From positions 2,300,501 to 2,364,500 of the forward strand of contig JARHVA010001471.1 in assembly GCA_037957365.1 (NCBI GenBank): a stretch of 64,000 nucleotides of DNA, given 5' to 3'. The position numbers were made by a program, and so were the translations under genes. The stretch comes from Torreya grandis. Lineage: Eukaryota; Streptophyta; Pinopsida; Cupressales; Taxaceae. The notes beneath the pieces were generated by a model. It ran no database searches. It was not told the origin of the DNA and worked only from the letters and a program-made list of their open reading frames with translations. Below are positions 49,931 to 62,010 of the stretch, in pieces; position 1 is the first letter of the stretch, and each line of letters begins with the position of its first letter.

Positions 49931-52900
49931 TTGATTCTTTTTTTGTTGTTGTTTTTGCTTTGAGTAAAAACAACCAAGAAATAAGTAATAAAATTTTATT
50001 TAATTAATATTTTTATTTAAATTTTTTTATTAATATATATAAATATGTCATTTATATTCTATAAAAATTTAAAAAAACAAATCTTTATATTTTAAAAGTT
50101 ATAGCTGTTTTAGTAACTGTCACTTTCTATTTTTTATTTTTCTGGTTAAAATGATTAGAACAAAGTTGATAACTTTTTTTTTATTAATTTTTTGGACTTG
50201 AAATTTTTCATATGTTTTCACCCTATATTTATTGACAATATATCAAAATTTATTATTAAAAATATCTATATTTTAAAAGTTATGTGAAAAATAACAACTA
50301 CCAGTTTTTATATTTTATATGTCGGCTTTTATGTCTTATGTGTTATATTATATTTTTAGCCTTGTAGTTTGTTGTTTGAAGGTGTTAAAATATTTAATAT
50401 TATTATTTTAAAAATATTTTATTTATATTTTTTCCACATTTTCTAATCTAACATATGTTTTTTGGGGTGATGCCTTAAGGGTTGATAGGTAATCAATGGA
50501 CTTGGAATTCATTAAAGCATGCTATTAAGACATCTTTGGCATGATTTTAAAATGAATTAGGAATTTTTTTTTTGGTGATTAATGAAACATTTAGGTTATT
50601 AAGTGAATGTTTTGATAATTTAGGCTTTCAAATTTACAACTTAAGACCAAGGGGTCAAAAGAACACCACCACATCTTTCAAAGCTTCTGTGTTCACTACT
50701 TGTTTCAATTAGAACTTTGTTTTCACAAAATAAAATGATGTTGCATGTATTTTCTTCCATTTTTACCTTTTAGGGAACCCTTGGAATCAAAAGTGCTTTC
50801 CTTATTTTAAAATTTCCTAGTATAAGGCATAGAAAGAAAGTATTAGGTGACCTTGACAACAACCCTAAAGTATTTATATTTTATGATTTTTTTATTTCAT
50901 GTAAACTTGGCTTGTGAGAGTGACATCATTACCTCTTGAAAGTTCTTCATGAAAGTTTTGACCTAGGGTTTAAGCTCCTGACACTGACTTCATTTGGATC
51001 CATATTGGAATTGCACATGGGATGTAGTGGCACTTTGGACATCACATTACATTGAATGAACAATAGGATGTAATGGTTGAAAAAATGACTAGACATTTTT
51101 GTAATAAGCCAAGTGATACAAACCCAAAATTGGTGATTTTATTTTGCATTGTTTGGCATAAAAGTCATTGTACAATTGATTCCCCTAGATCATTCAGAAA
51201 CTTGTTAGATATTAGACAAATCCCTACTTACCACGGAAGTATTGTTGGTGCAAGGTATGCCTTAAGGTCCATGTCATGATACTATCATTTGAGAGAAGGG
51301 GGGTGTAAAAACCCTATTATATAATGCACATTTACTTTTGGATGAACACTTAAAATCCTCTCAAATGATGTATATTTATGGATTCTAATAATACCAAGAA
51401 ACCTTATTATATTAGAGTTTGGCGCATACAAGCTATGATGTTATCAATTGAGATGCTCCCTAGGAATTTCAAAGGCAATCAATTAAAGCCTTATAGGTAG
51501 TAGGATGGAAATTTCACAATCAAACACTAGCTCCCTAATCATAAGTCAATGGTATTGTGTGACTAGAATAAAATTTGGCACAAGATAAAAAATGTATATT
51601 AAATTTTTTTTTTGTGTTGTTATAGTGATGAGAGAATAAGTAGTAATTTGAGGTCCACTTATAAAAATATTCTAATTCCTTCATACATAATTCCATCCTT
51701 GTGAGTTGAGCATGGATGCTTTCTAAGCACCTGAGGATAGACAACTAAGTTATGGGCACATGAAGTTTGCCAAATTTAGACATAAGCCAAACCAATCATG
51801 CACAAGATTCATAAAGAAAGGCACCTTGAGGCCCACATGAGGATTATTCTAGTGATTTTATGTATAATAACTATTGGGTAAATTGAGTAAGGTTATTTCC
51901 TAATAACCTACAGCCAGACACCTAAGTCTCTAGGAGCATGGAACTCACTAGAATTAGAAAATAGGAATACCAAGTGATGAAGAAAGATGCACAAGATGAT
52001 TGTGTGCATAAGATAAAAATAAATAGCATAGGATACTATGTGTACAAAATACCTAGAGAGTTATATGTTTGAGAACTAGTGCAAAAGATTTATATGGGAT
52101 AGGATAGACCAAAGCAAGAGATGAAAGCATAAATAAATCGGCCAAGATAGGAAAGCATGCTTGGAATGAAAGCAAAATAGGAAGAGTAAATGGGACTATG
52201 GAGGTTTAATTGTGCACATGTGAGGTGTTGTTCCTAGGTTTCCATAAGGAAGATGAATGTCACACCATGTAAACAAAATTATAGGATAAACATCATCAAG
52301 ATAAGCTCGCATTCACCTAAAGTGAGGTAGGAATTGATCATTTGAACTACACATCACTTCATCAAAATACCATTAGGAAAATTAATTGACATGATTCTGG
52401 AGGCACAAATATCTACATTAAATGCATGCATGGTAGTAGATTTTCATGGATTTTGTGGGTTTTGGTGAATCCCAATAATTCTAAGTGCCACCATGCCATT
52501 AAACACCTATAATTAATTTGGTATCTAAATTAAGGGTATAAAATAGTAGAGGGAAAATTGGTTAGGGTTACAAACTTGAAATTAATTTCAAATTAGAGTA
52601 TAAAACCAAAGCCAAACTAGCAAACTAGAGCTGAAGCAAGAAGATGCTACTAGAGTGAGAAATTTAGAACCCATAGATGCCAAAAGTGAATGAGTGAATA
52701 GAGGGAGGAATTATACTCTATTTGAGATTGGTGTAGAAGAGTGTAAGGTATAGAATGTGAAATAACTAGGTATCAAAAATTATGAGTGGTGCTAAGGCCA
52801 CCATTAACAAAAATTGAAACTCAAGAGCTAAGGTCATAGTCTCAAATCTCACAACTATGATTTGCACCATCAAAAATTATAGGCTTTGGTAATGTGAATA

Positions 52901-52954
52901 AAATTCACTTCAACACTATCCAATTTAGAATGGGGAAGAAACATATGAGTTAAA
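49931..52954. other. AT-rich DNA, no gene recognised
   Basis: No domain can be named. It could be leader sequence of the element to the right. A 68-codon open frame at 51,073-51,279 (plus) shows no family features. Confidence 0.4.
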
Positions 52955-53945
52955 ACCTATAACAATCACTGAAGGACACCAATATGGTATGAGTGATAGA
53001 AGAAATGGACCCAATGAAGAATAAATCACAACTAGTGGAAGGAGGTAACATCATTGAGGTTGATCTAGAGGCACTTACAAAAATGTCATACCAAGATATG
53101 TAGTTCTTGAAGGAAGTCTTGGTAGGATAAATTTGGGCATCCTTTGTGCACACTTGATGACTAAATGAATATAACCACCACACTTTGAACAATGTGCAAG
53201 ATCTAGGACAAGACTAGATGGTGGACATGGGGGCCAAAACAAAATTAGGCATGGCATTGTTTGATGTCTCCATCCAAGATAAACTTGTAGCCACCAACAT
53301 AAATAAACTCTATGAGTTTCCATGTTTTTGAAATTTGAAGGAACTCATATATTTCTTCCTCTCACACATGTATATATTAGCATATATTTCATAGGGAAGT
53401 GCATGTAGAGATTAGCATGCTTAATAGGCATAATTACCAGGCTCCTAGACTTTGGTGAAAACATACACTAGATGATGTTTGATGATGTTAATTTTTTTGG
53501 TATTCTTGATGCACAAGGATTACCCAACACTAAAATATCAAAAATTCACCTACCCCCTAGCCTTCTCCCATAAATACAAGACTAATGTGATGGGGTGGTG
53601 TGCCCAGTACATAGAGGAATGTTGAGAATAATGGTGCATTCCTGAGGACATCCCTCAAAATATGTTTGAGATGGAAACCTTTTCTATAATGAAACAATTT
53701 TATGTAGTACACTTGGTGCTACAATATTTTAAAAAATCTAGTTGGATGAAGCTCCCTTTCACCTTCTAAACTAAATACTTTAGGGTCACACTTTGAAGAA
53801 TCCCCAATGCATAATAGTTAGACATCTTAGTCAATACTATGTATTTGGAATGGATCATGTTACAACACCAATATGTGCACCTAGGGGAGAAGTTGACTAA
53901 GGATGAGGAGGATGAATTGGATCACACTAAAACTCAAGTTTAATT
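52955..53945 (+). pseudogene. Decayed 5' ORF of a gypsy-type element, unknown family
   Basis: The plus strand reads VIEEMDPMKNKSQLVEGGN, IIEVDLEALTKMSYQDM, FLKEVLVG, MVDMGAKTKLGMALFDVSIQ, DKLVATNINKLYEFP, then after a frame change HKDYPTLKYQKFTYPLAFSH, MGWCAQYIEEC, IPEDIPQNMFEMETFSIM and GEKLTKDEEDELDHTKTQ. About a dozen stops, often where Gln fits, interrupt it. The composition and reading continuity say coding. The family is not recognised. It precedes a gag-like region and RT on the same strand, so a 5' ORF or gag N-terminus of that element is likely. Confidence 0.4.
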
Positions 53946-54011
53946 TTTAATCAATCAATCAATAATTGAAGACATAAATAATGGAAGCCCAAACCAATAG
54001 TTACTAAGCCA

Positions 54012-54260
54012 TTGACACCTCAATTTTTCACAGAGGATTGTGCATCCATGTCTGCTAAATCCCCTACTCATTTAAAAGTTGATTTTATCTATGAAGAAGA
54101 TAATCATATGTGGGATTATATAGAGCTAACCGAAGAAGGAAACTTGCCTTATGAAATATCTTCATCTATAAGTGGAGACTCAGATACTCAGCTTTTGAAT
54201 TGGGCTCATGGTGATCATGAATGTTGGCCTATTAGAATGGTATTTGTCATAGAAATATAA
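54012..54260 (+). CDS. Open segment continuing the 5' ORF, unknown
   Basis: 82 codons without a stop: TPQFFTEDCASMSAKSPTHL, KVDFIYEEDNHMWDYIEL, NLPYEISSSISGDSDTQLL, NWAHGDHECWPIRMV. Acidic, no domain recognised. The Met start is probably only internal, as coding-like sequence precedes it. Most likely a surviving piece of the retrotransposon polyprotein between the 5' ORF and gag. Confidence 0.35.
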   Translation: MTPQFFTEDCASMSAKSPTHLKVDFIYEEDNHMWDYIELTEEGNLPYEISSSISGDSDTQLLNWAHGDHECWPIRMVFVIEI

Positions 54261-54309
54261 TTTCCTTCATACTATGTGATCGAGGATATCAATCAATTAA
54301 TTTTGTGCC

Positions 54310-54990
54310 TACATGTTCATGTTCCTATGATCAGTTAGTGGGTTAGTGCCTTAAATTATGCTTTGAAAAAATTTGTAACGACATGGTGGATAATTCATAA
54401 AAATGATGAGATCAATTAGGATGATGCATGTAAACTTATGATTAGAAGATTTCAACTACCATAGGTCATAATAAGTAATTGGCCTTATTTTTAGGAAGGT
54501 GAGTGCCTTGAAATCCATATCCAAAAATGTGTTGATGTTTGGACTGAAGAATGTGTGGCACCTAAGTAATGGGTTCATATATTTCATTATACACTTATTA
54601 CCTTACCATTAAGTTGGTATATGCATCAATAATGTAGGAGGGAGATAAAACATTTGGTGTAGGTGCAAAATGAATTCATCCAAACTTTTGTGTTTGAAGA
54701 TGAGAATCTCATGGTTCATAATGTACTACTTAAAATTAAATAGTTGCTATGTCATGGGTGTGCAGAGGATTTAAGCACCATGATAGATCCTAATACATAA
54801 AATAATGTAGCATATGATATAAATATGATACTATAAATATATAAATCTTCCAATATGAAAGAAAAATATCTTATGTAACCATGCCACTGAATATATAATG
54901 AAGAGGAGGAAATTGAAGATTTAGATACTAACGGTGAAACTGATTTGATTGATTTATTTGAACTTGAACAACTAGTAGAACCATTAAAGG
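54310..54990 (+). pseudogene. Ty3/gypsy gag-like region, decayed
   Basis: Plus-strand reading gives WVSALNYALKKFVTTWWIIH, DDACKLMIRRFQLP, EGECLEIHIQKCVDVWTEEC, WVHIFHYTLITLPLSWYMHQ, EFIQTFVFEDENLMVHNVLL and an acidic tail NEEEEIEDL. The 'W-V-H-x-F-x-x-x-L-x-x-x-P-x-x-W-Y' block is characteristic of plant gypsy gag. About ten stops, mostly TAA/TAG. No zinc knuckle or protease is readable between this and the RT, only about 250 bp downstream, so a deletion is likely. Confidence 0.6.
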
Positions 54991-55239
54991 TCTAATCACA
55001 AAACCCACTAAAGAAGAAAAGTTGTACAACATACATATTCTCGAGTAGGAAGGGAAAATAATTCTACAAGAATTTGTTTCTAAGGAAAAGTGAAAGATTT
55101 ATTTGTAACTTATTATAAAGCATGTGGAAAACATCAGAAGTGAGGATTGTCCTAAAATGTCACATATAGGTGAATATTGGACTAAATACAAAGTTTCATA
55201 AGTTATGCAACTCTTGTGGGATTATCAAGATGTGTTTAC

Positions 55240-56117
55240 TAAAAAAAATTAATAAGTTAGAGGAGTAGATACTTCCCTAGGTGAAATGTATATTGAACTC
55301 AAAGAGTGCACACGACCCATCAAGAAAAAGCCATATAAATTGGATCTAAACATGAAGTGAAAATTGAAGGCTAAACTAGATAGAATGTAAGAAGTAGGTA
55401 TAATATATCCCATAGAGAAGGAATATTAGGTTAGTATTATGGTATTACAACATAATAAAATAGGGGAGATCAAATAATGTGGTGACTATCAAATTTTGAA
55501 TGATTCATGTGTGAATGATCCATTTTTGATTCCCTTCATAGATGAAGTTTTGGAATATGTCTCAGGTCATGAAGTTTTCTCTTTCATGGGTGGGTTCAAT
55601 GGCTATCATCAAATACCCATCATAGAAGAAGACAAATATAAAACAAATTTTGACACAGAATGGGGATCCTTTACATACAAAGTAATGCCTTTTGGCCTCA
55701 AGAATGTACCTACAATGTTTTATATATTAGTGGTGACCATGTTTAAGTATTTTATTCATGACTTCTTGGAAGTATATATATATTATTTGGAAATCTTCTC
55801 TTTGTTTAAATGGAACTTGTCTAAGTTATGCCTTATGACAGAATGTTGTTGACCACTGTGCACTTCCCTAAATTTGAAAAAGTGTTTATTTTTTACACCT
55901 TTTGGTGTCTTGCTAGGTCTTATGGTATGCAGTGAAGGGATTTTTGTGGACCAAGCCAAAATTGTAGTCATTCTTAGTATGCCTCCACCATTTAGTTCCA
56001 TGGAAGTGTGATCCTTTCTTGGTTACTATCAAAAGTTTTTCAAGGGATATGTAGCCATTTCATCCCCATTGAAATATTTGATGCACAAGGGTATAAAGTT
56101 TGTTTGGACTTTTGAGT
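55240..56117 (+). pseudogene. Ty3/gypsy reverse transcriptase, truncated, active site lost
   Basis: The plus strand reads ELKECTRPIKKKPYKLDLNM, EVGIIYPIEKEY, DYQILNDSCVNDPFLIPFID, GHEVFSFMGGFNGYHQIPII, EEDKYKTNFDTEWGSFTYKV, MPFGLKNVPTMF, then LEVYIYYLEIFS. The catalytic Y-x-D-D is Y-I-Y-Y here, so both metal-binding aspartates are gone. After frame changes SFLGYYQKFFKGYVAISSPL and HKGIKFVWTFE follow, and the homology stops at about 56,117, where the opposite-strand integrase begins. The stretch 55,496-55,852 is open for 118 codons. Confidence 0.88.
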
Positions 56118-57170
56118 AATCATAGCTTTCCTGGATGCTCTAGGTACTTAAAGTCATAGATCAAGATTAATGCTCCTTTAGTTAGTAATTTTTACTTGAT
56201 ATGCTTATCATATTAGAGATTCTAGTGTACCTTATCTATTTTCTATCTCCACCTTACCTAGGTGTGTACCCCATCTAAGTGCTCTAAGTACTCTATCATT
56301 ACAATTAATAATGCTTGGTCATCTAATAGATCAATTCATGTGATGCAAAATTATGTCACCAAGAACTCCATCATTAAAATCACCTCAGTACCAAACATCA
56401 ATTAAAATGGTGTAGCCTTGTTTAAGCACTTGTAGGTTGTGCTATATGCCCATAACACTGATGAAACTCAATCATACCAATATTTTTGACCAACGTTACA
56501 TATATTTTTGAGGCACATCCCCAAGATCTTATTAAATTCCTTAACTATGCCATTCACTTGGGGATGATAAGGCATTATCTTATGGTGCACCATGATGTAT
56601 TCTATCATTAGGATCTACATAGTTTCATTAATGAATTGTGTGCCTCTATCATTAGTCAAGCTGAGTGGGCACCCATAATGACTTATGATGTTCTCCCATA
56701 TGAACCTTTCAACTATGGTAGCTATGTAATTTTTGGTTGCCATGGACTCAACCCACTTGGTGAAATAGTCAGTGGCCACTCGAATGTATCTCATTCCTAT
56801 GCACCTTGTTATGGGAGTAATTGGTCCAACAAAATCAATGGACCATTTCTAAAATAGATCTTGGAAAATTATGGGGATGAGATTCATCTCATCCTAGTGG
56901 TTGGGCTTCCCTATGTGATGGCATATATCACATACCTTGGCATAATATTTCACATCCTAAAATAGACTTGGCTACCACAAGCCTGATTATAATACCTTGT
57001 CTGCCACTGCATCTCCTACGTAATGGCCTCCTATTATCCCCTCATACACCTCATGTAAAATGGATTCCCTTTCATGTTCCAAGACACATCATCATAGGAC
57101 ATCATCTTAGCCTAATTTATTTAGTTCCCTACTAATGAGCTGAAAAGGGGTGACACGAACTATGAATTAT
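56108..57170 (-). pseudogene. Ty3/gypsy integrase, decayed
   Basis: On the minus strand: the zinc-binding part (LHEVYEGIIGGHYVGDAV, YYAKVCDICHHIGKPNH), the core (WSIDFVGPITP, VATDYFTKWVESMATKN, NIISHYGCPLSLTNDRGTQF, PYHPQVNGIVKEFNKILG), VLWAYSTTYKCLNKATPF, LMFGTEVILMMEF, then LDDQALLIVMIEYLEHLDG and the end domain KGALILIYDFKYLEHPGKL. The core D and D-R-G-T-Q-F motif and the Glu of V-K-E-F are readable. Stops are scattered, many at Gln or Trp positions. The domain's end coincides with the truncation of the plus-strand RT at about 56,110-56,120. Confidence 0.9.
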
Positions 57171-57299
57171 TTCTTTTCTTTGGTTGTCATTATTTGGGGC
57201 ACATATCTAGATGTTAAAAAAGAGGCTATCTACACCAAGTCCTTAGGTGCACACTAGACTCTGAGGAGTTATGAATTTGGCATATCATCTTCAATAGGA

Positions 57300-57725
57300 A
57301 CTATTGCATTGCAAAGTCAATACAGGATAACTGGTTTGGACTTGAGTTTTACTTTTTAGGCTTGATGATAATGGAGAACTAAAATTCTTAAAATATAACT
57401 ATCCATCTACAAATGTGCCCATAGAGAAAAATATTATTCATGAGGTATTTGAGCACCTTATGGTCTATGAATAAGATGAATGGGGTTACTAAAAAGAATT
57501 GTCTAAATTTTTACAAGGTATAGACCATGACAAGTGCCTCATGCTTGGTTATGGTATAGTTCTACTCTACCTTCATCAATGTTTTACTAGTGAAGGAGAT
57601 GGGGTGATCCATTTTGCCTTCTCTATGTTGTTCCAAGATTACACCAATTATAGATCTAGATACATCAACATAGACGTAGAATGGGGTCATCTAGTCAGAA
57701 AATTATAAAATAGGAGTGATAGATA
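57300..57725 (-). pseudogene. Gypsy RNase H, decayed
   Basis: The minus strand reads PFYVYVDVSRSIIGVILEQH, DHPISFTSKTLMKVE, NYTITKHEALVMVYTL, KFRQFFLVTPFILFIDHKVL, KYLMNN. This is the conventional gypsy RNase H with the D-H-x-x-L segment kept. Unlike the element at 4 kb, no second RNase H block lies between it and the integrase, so this is a different gypsy lineage. Confidence 0.85.
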
Positions 57726-57779
57726 ACTTGAGCTTCAAAGTTTCAAAGGCATCCTCTTGTTCTTCACCCCAATAAAATG

Positions 57780-58610
57780 TGTCATCCTTATATAAGAGCT
57801 CCTCTATCATCACCACAATATTTACATAGCTCATTATGAAATTTTTATAATATTCATAGTGGCCAATAAAGGCATGAACATCTTTCTATGTGGAAAGAAT
57901 ATAGAGCTAAATAATTATCGCAATCCTCCTAGATTTGATGAGTAGACCATATTTATAGGTGATGTGTCTAATCAAGGTTCTAAAGGGTGTTTTGAATATG
58001 CACTTATTTAGGTTTAAGTATATCTAAATATTTCTACACCTTTAAAACTTTAGGTCTAGGTTATCACAATGGTCCTTCATGAGGCCATACATCATCTATT
58101 CATCTAAGTATACCAAGAGGAACTTATAGATGAAATATTTAAACATAGTGATCACCACTCTAGAGAACATGATTGGTACATTATTGAGTCCAAAGGGAAT
58201 CATGTTATAAGAAAAAGAACCCCATCTAGTTATAAAATTTATTTTGGGTTTGTCTTCCTACTTAATCTAGACTTAATGGTATCTAGAGAACCCATTAGTA
58301 AAAGTGTATATCTCATAGCCTATGATGTTATCCAAGAATTCATTGGTGAATGGATTTGGGAAGGAGTTAGTGACATAGATAGAATTTAACATTATATAAT
58401 CAATTCAAATGTGAATTCACCCACCCTTTTTGATGCTAATCACCATTGGGCTTACCCACTTTGACTCTTGTAGAGGGTAAATGAACCCTATAATTAGTAT
58501 TGCATCGATCTCTATCTTAACCTAGCATGAAGGTTGGGATTCATCCTATAGGGGAACTTTTTGACCAGTCTTGCACCATCAATTAGTTTTATGCTCATCT
58601 TCCCAAGGGA
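57780..58610 (-). pseudogene. Ty3/gypsy reverse transcriptase, decayed
   Basis: The minus strand reads IKLIDGARLVKKFPYRMNPN, EIDAILIIGFIYPLQESKWV, SPMVISIKKGG, SIYVTNSFPNPFTNEFLDNI, GYEIYTFTNGFSRYH, EDKPKINFITRWGSFSYNMI, PFGLNNVPIMFSRVVITMFK, FLLVYLDE. The catalytic Y-L-D-D reads Y-L-D-E. The similarity in wording and order to the plus-strand RT at 55.2-56.1 kb suggests the same lineage. Stops and frameshifts are frequent. Confidence 0.88.
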
Positions 58611-59889
58611 TGGGTGGGTGCCTTTCATATCTTGATAATTCTTAAAGAACAAGTCTTGAAATTATTTTAAGAGATCCACAATACATGTTAATTTTGCATT
58701 AGACCAATAGGTGCCCGTAATATCAAACTTTGGCTTTCCTTCCATGTTGATGTCCACTTTAATGGTCTTTAGTGGTGTGTGGTAGGGTTTATTATTTGCC
58801 TGGTATGAGTCCTCAACTTCTCAAGTTCCCTCAATTATCTCTATGTGAAGATGAATTGGGTCTTATTTGTTGGGAGTGATATCATCTATTTGGCGTATGA
58901 ACTTCCTTTTACCTATCATCATTTTCCAGAAGTGCTCCTTCCATGTTTCATCTTCTTCTTCACTCGAGTCACTATTGAGCATTTTTTCCTTAAATAAAGT
59001 CAAGAGTGCTAGCATTCTCTCTTTGAACGTGTATTTTAGTCATTTCTTCATGATTATGGTGTCCTCAAACACTACCCTTTAAATTTAATGTAGTGGCTCG
59101 ATCAAATCCAAGTTTTATGAGGAAAAGGAGAAGGTGTGAAAAAAATTCTCCTTAAGGGCATCCCAATTAGTTATTTCACAATGTGTCTTGTTGACCACAT
59201 ACCATGCTCACACCCATGTTTTCATATTTCTATAGAAGGCATGTACCTATAAGTTTTTTGGGGCAGTCACACCATAATCAATCCATGTCTCTTTGCATCA
59301 ACACACATGTGTTATGGGATCAAAATCACTAGAGTATGTTGATATATCTATATCCTTATTACTTCTCCTGAATCTAGTGTAAATGGCTACTTTCACATCT
59401 TATCAGGTTGGCAATTTAGAGTTTTTCACTACCCACCAACGAGTGGTAGTGATCTTCAATGTATATACTAGTGTGCCCATTCTATCTATTTATTTGGGGA
59501 TGTATGATTCAATATCATGGACATAATTTTCTATTGGATTATCCCCTTAAATTTTTTGGAGCATTGTAAGTTTACCTTTGCTCAAGTGAAGTACCTTCTT
59601 TCCTCTCTTCTCATCACAAGGCACCCATTATTTTAGATTGTGATCAATCTGGACCCAAAAAATCCTCATAGGTTTTGACACCTTTACATGCACCAAGTAA
59701 AACCTATGAATAGTGGCCTCATAAGCTTCTTTGGCCCATTGATTGTAAGCAACATCGATGGTGTCCAAGGCTAGCTATCCATCTTCCCAAGAGAACACTC
59801 CTTGATTAGTGAGGTTTAGAATCTTAATATCTGGTGCCATAATGTTATATATATGGTTAATCTCATCCTTAAAAGCAATGCTCTCCATA
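58611..59889 (-). other. Protease-RT linker region, decayed
   Basis: Lies between readable protease and RT domains of the same minus-strand element. Presumably polyprotein linker, but I can name no domain. Open frames on the plus strand here (for example 58,867-59,082) look like shadows. Confidence 0.4.
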
Positions 59890-60270
59890 TAATAAGTTCC
59901 TTGGTCACTTGAGAGGGGAATCACTACCGTTTCCTTACCATTTTTGAAGGTTATATATCACTTCTTGAAGTACATATCAACATTTTTTGAATAACACCAT
60001 GGCCTTCCTATAAGTGCTGGATAATTATCTTGTTTAACCAACTCAACTCCATTAAATTTAGCATGAAATTTGGTACCCATAATATATACAATGGCACCTT
60101 TTAGAATTTGGATCGATTGTGCTCAAGTCTTGTTGGCCATAAAGAGTACATGGGGAGAAAGCCTCAAAGCTACCCTACCCATCTTCTCCCATGTGTTCTT
60201 GGTCAAGATATTGACCTTGGTGCCTATGTCAATAAATACTTTGTAGATTGACCATCAATTAATGGTGGCA
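59890..60270 (-). pseudogene. Gypsy aspartic protease, decayed
   Basis: The minus strand reads KVFIDIGTKVNILTKNTWEK, VALRLSPHVLFMANKT, KGAIVYIMGTKFHAKFNGVE, QDNYPALIGRPWCYSKNVDM, ITFKNGKETVVIPLSS. This matches retroviral-type aspartic protease with D-x-G at the active site (D-I-G here) and the late I-G-R-P-W segment (family L-L-G-R-P-W). It would cut the element's polyprotein. It sits between gag and RT as expected. Confidence 0.75.
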
Positions 60271-60849
60271 TTCACTAGGAGTTCTTGGTCATACTTTGCA
60301 TTTTGGGTATGCTTGACCTCTTGTGCCCTTTCCATGTTTGACATAGAAACTTTAACTGATTACTACCTTGCATGTTATAAAATAAATCTATTTAATAAAG
60401 ATAACATACATTATATTTTTAGGAGGCACAAGATCCCTATTAGTTATTTTACTTTATCCTCATGACCATCCTACTTATTGTGAAAGGTGGCAGCCTACAC
60501 CTCTAGGTCTTTCACCAATTAGAGGTCTCCTTGTAGGTTATCAATCATGTTCATAGCCTATTGTAATACATATTTTTTTTGTGTAGGGTATGGATAAGGA
60601 ACAACTTTAGGTTTAGAATGCATTATACATTTATTGCAACTCAAGCCCCATATTCTAGGTGTAATTCTGGTATTATATAATTAGTGGTTGATTGGTGAGT
60701 CCACTCCAAGTAGTTGCATATACTTTGATTGGCTCCATGTGGATTGGTTATGCCTATGGAGTCTATTTCTCCACTTTAGGCTCATGTTTGATCATCCATA
60801 CAACCTTATCTACACCAAGCTCACCTTGGGTCAATTTTTGTATAATTCA

Positions 60850-60960
60850 AAGCATTCCTTGACCTTATGTGTTCTTCAATAATACCTACACATTGGATGC
60901 GTAGGACAGTCACACTAATAGTAATCAATTAATTTATACTTGTAACATGATCATGATGGT
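60850..60960 (-). pseudogene. Gag zinc-knuckle remnant
   Basis: The minus strand reads CDCPTHPMCRYY, stop, RTHKVKECFELYKN. The pattern C-x2-C-x4-H-x4-C is seen with the second cysteine changed to tyrosine (C-R-Y-Y). Lies between gag and protease in the right order. Confidence 0.55.
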
Positions 60961-61369
60961 ATACTTCCTCCACTACATCCACCACCCTACCCTTAGGTAC
61001 CTCTTTGCATCCCATAGCCTACATTTTACTAGTCATAGCCATCATTTCCTTGGGCTCCCTATCCTCCTTCTACTGGCATTGCTTATTGACTGATTCTCCC
61101 CATGTTATTTCACATCTCATCAATTACATATAAATTAGATATGGTATGATTATAGGCATCACATAATTGGTAATATGTGGTTTTGTTGACCTAGATGGCA
61201 TTTTGAAATAAAGGGCAGGTTCAAACATCATGTACCTTATGATAAGCCTCACAGCTGAGAAGCAATGTGCACACATTCCTTCAAGGATACATATTCTTAT
61301 TATGGACTTCTATCTTGTAGTAGTTATACCATAGCCCACTTTGAGCATCTTGAAACAAACTAGGAGTTA

Positions 61370-62010
61370 GCTTCTATATTTATGAGGCCATAGATGCAAT
61401 TTTTACCTTCATGAATGGGATAATTCCTATCTCGACACTCTCAATTACCTTAGCTTTAAGTATAAATTCAAGCACTTCCTGAGGGTCTATAAATGTTTTC
61501 ATGGATAATACCCTTTTGAATGGTACTATTAGTCCCCCAATAAACCATTTGTCATGTTGGGAGGGGTGAATATCATAAGGGAACTTTGAAAGAAGAGTTT
61601 TTAATCTAGTATCATATAGGTACATGCTCTCTAATAATCCCTAGTTTATCTATTTTAGCACAATAATACTCTGTTATTCAAACTCAGGTATGTTAAACTC
61701 CTTCAAGATTGCTTCCTTTAGGTTGTTGCAGTCAACCATATCTTGGTTAGGATCAAAATTCCTATACCAAGTATGGGTGTAATCAAGAAAAGTTATTATG
61801 AATTAGGTTGCCTTGCACTAAGACTAGGTTATATTCTAATTGTGCCATTGTAATTCACACTTGAGCACATGATCTATTGTATTCTCTATGCCTCAATACT
61901 TAGGTAGATGTAGGGTCGTCTCATAATAAATCTAGGGTGGGGGACCTGAATAGTATCTAAGCTAATTGTCCCCTTGGTTCTTGTCTTGGTGGGGGTCCTC
62001 TAATGCTTCT
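61370..62010 (-). pseudogene. Gypsy gag, decayed
   Basis: The part at 61,380-61,625 is open for 81 codons: LKTLLSKFPYDIHPSQHDKW, FIGGLIVPFKRVLSMKTFID, PQEVLEFILKAKVIES. Upstream on the same strand come YTHTWYRNFDPNQDM and NNLKEAILKEFNIPEFE. The 'L-L-x-x-x-P-x-x-I-x-x-x-x-x-x-x-x-F-I-x-G-L' wording is typical of plant gypsy gag. It precedes the zinc knuckle and protease of the same element. Confidence 0.65.

Noticed and set aside
53075..53323. A minus-strand open frame with CSKCGGYIHLVIKC, a perfect C-x2-C-x4-H-x4-C zinc-knuckle spacing, suggesting a LINE ORF1 or gag.
   Set aside because: The opposite strand at the same place reads as continuous coding-like sequence with Gln-type stops that joins the plus-strand element at 52.9-56.1 kb. 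The knuckle is probably a chance shadow.
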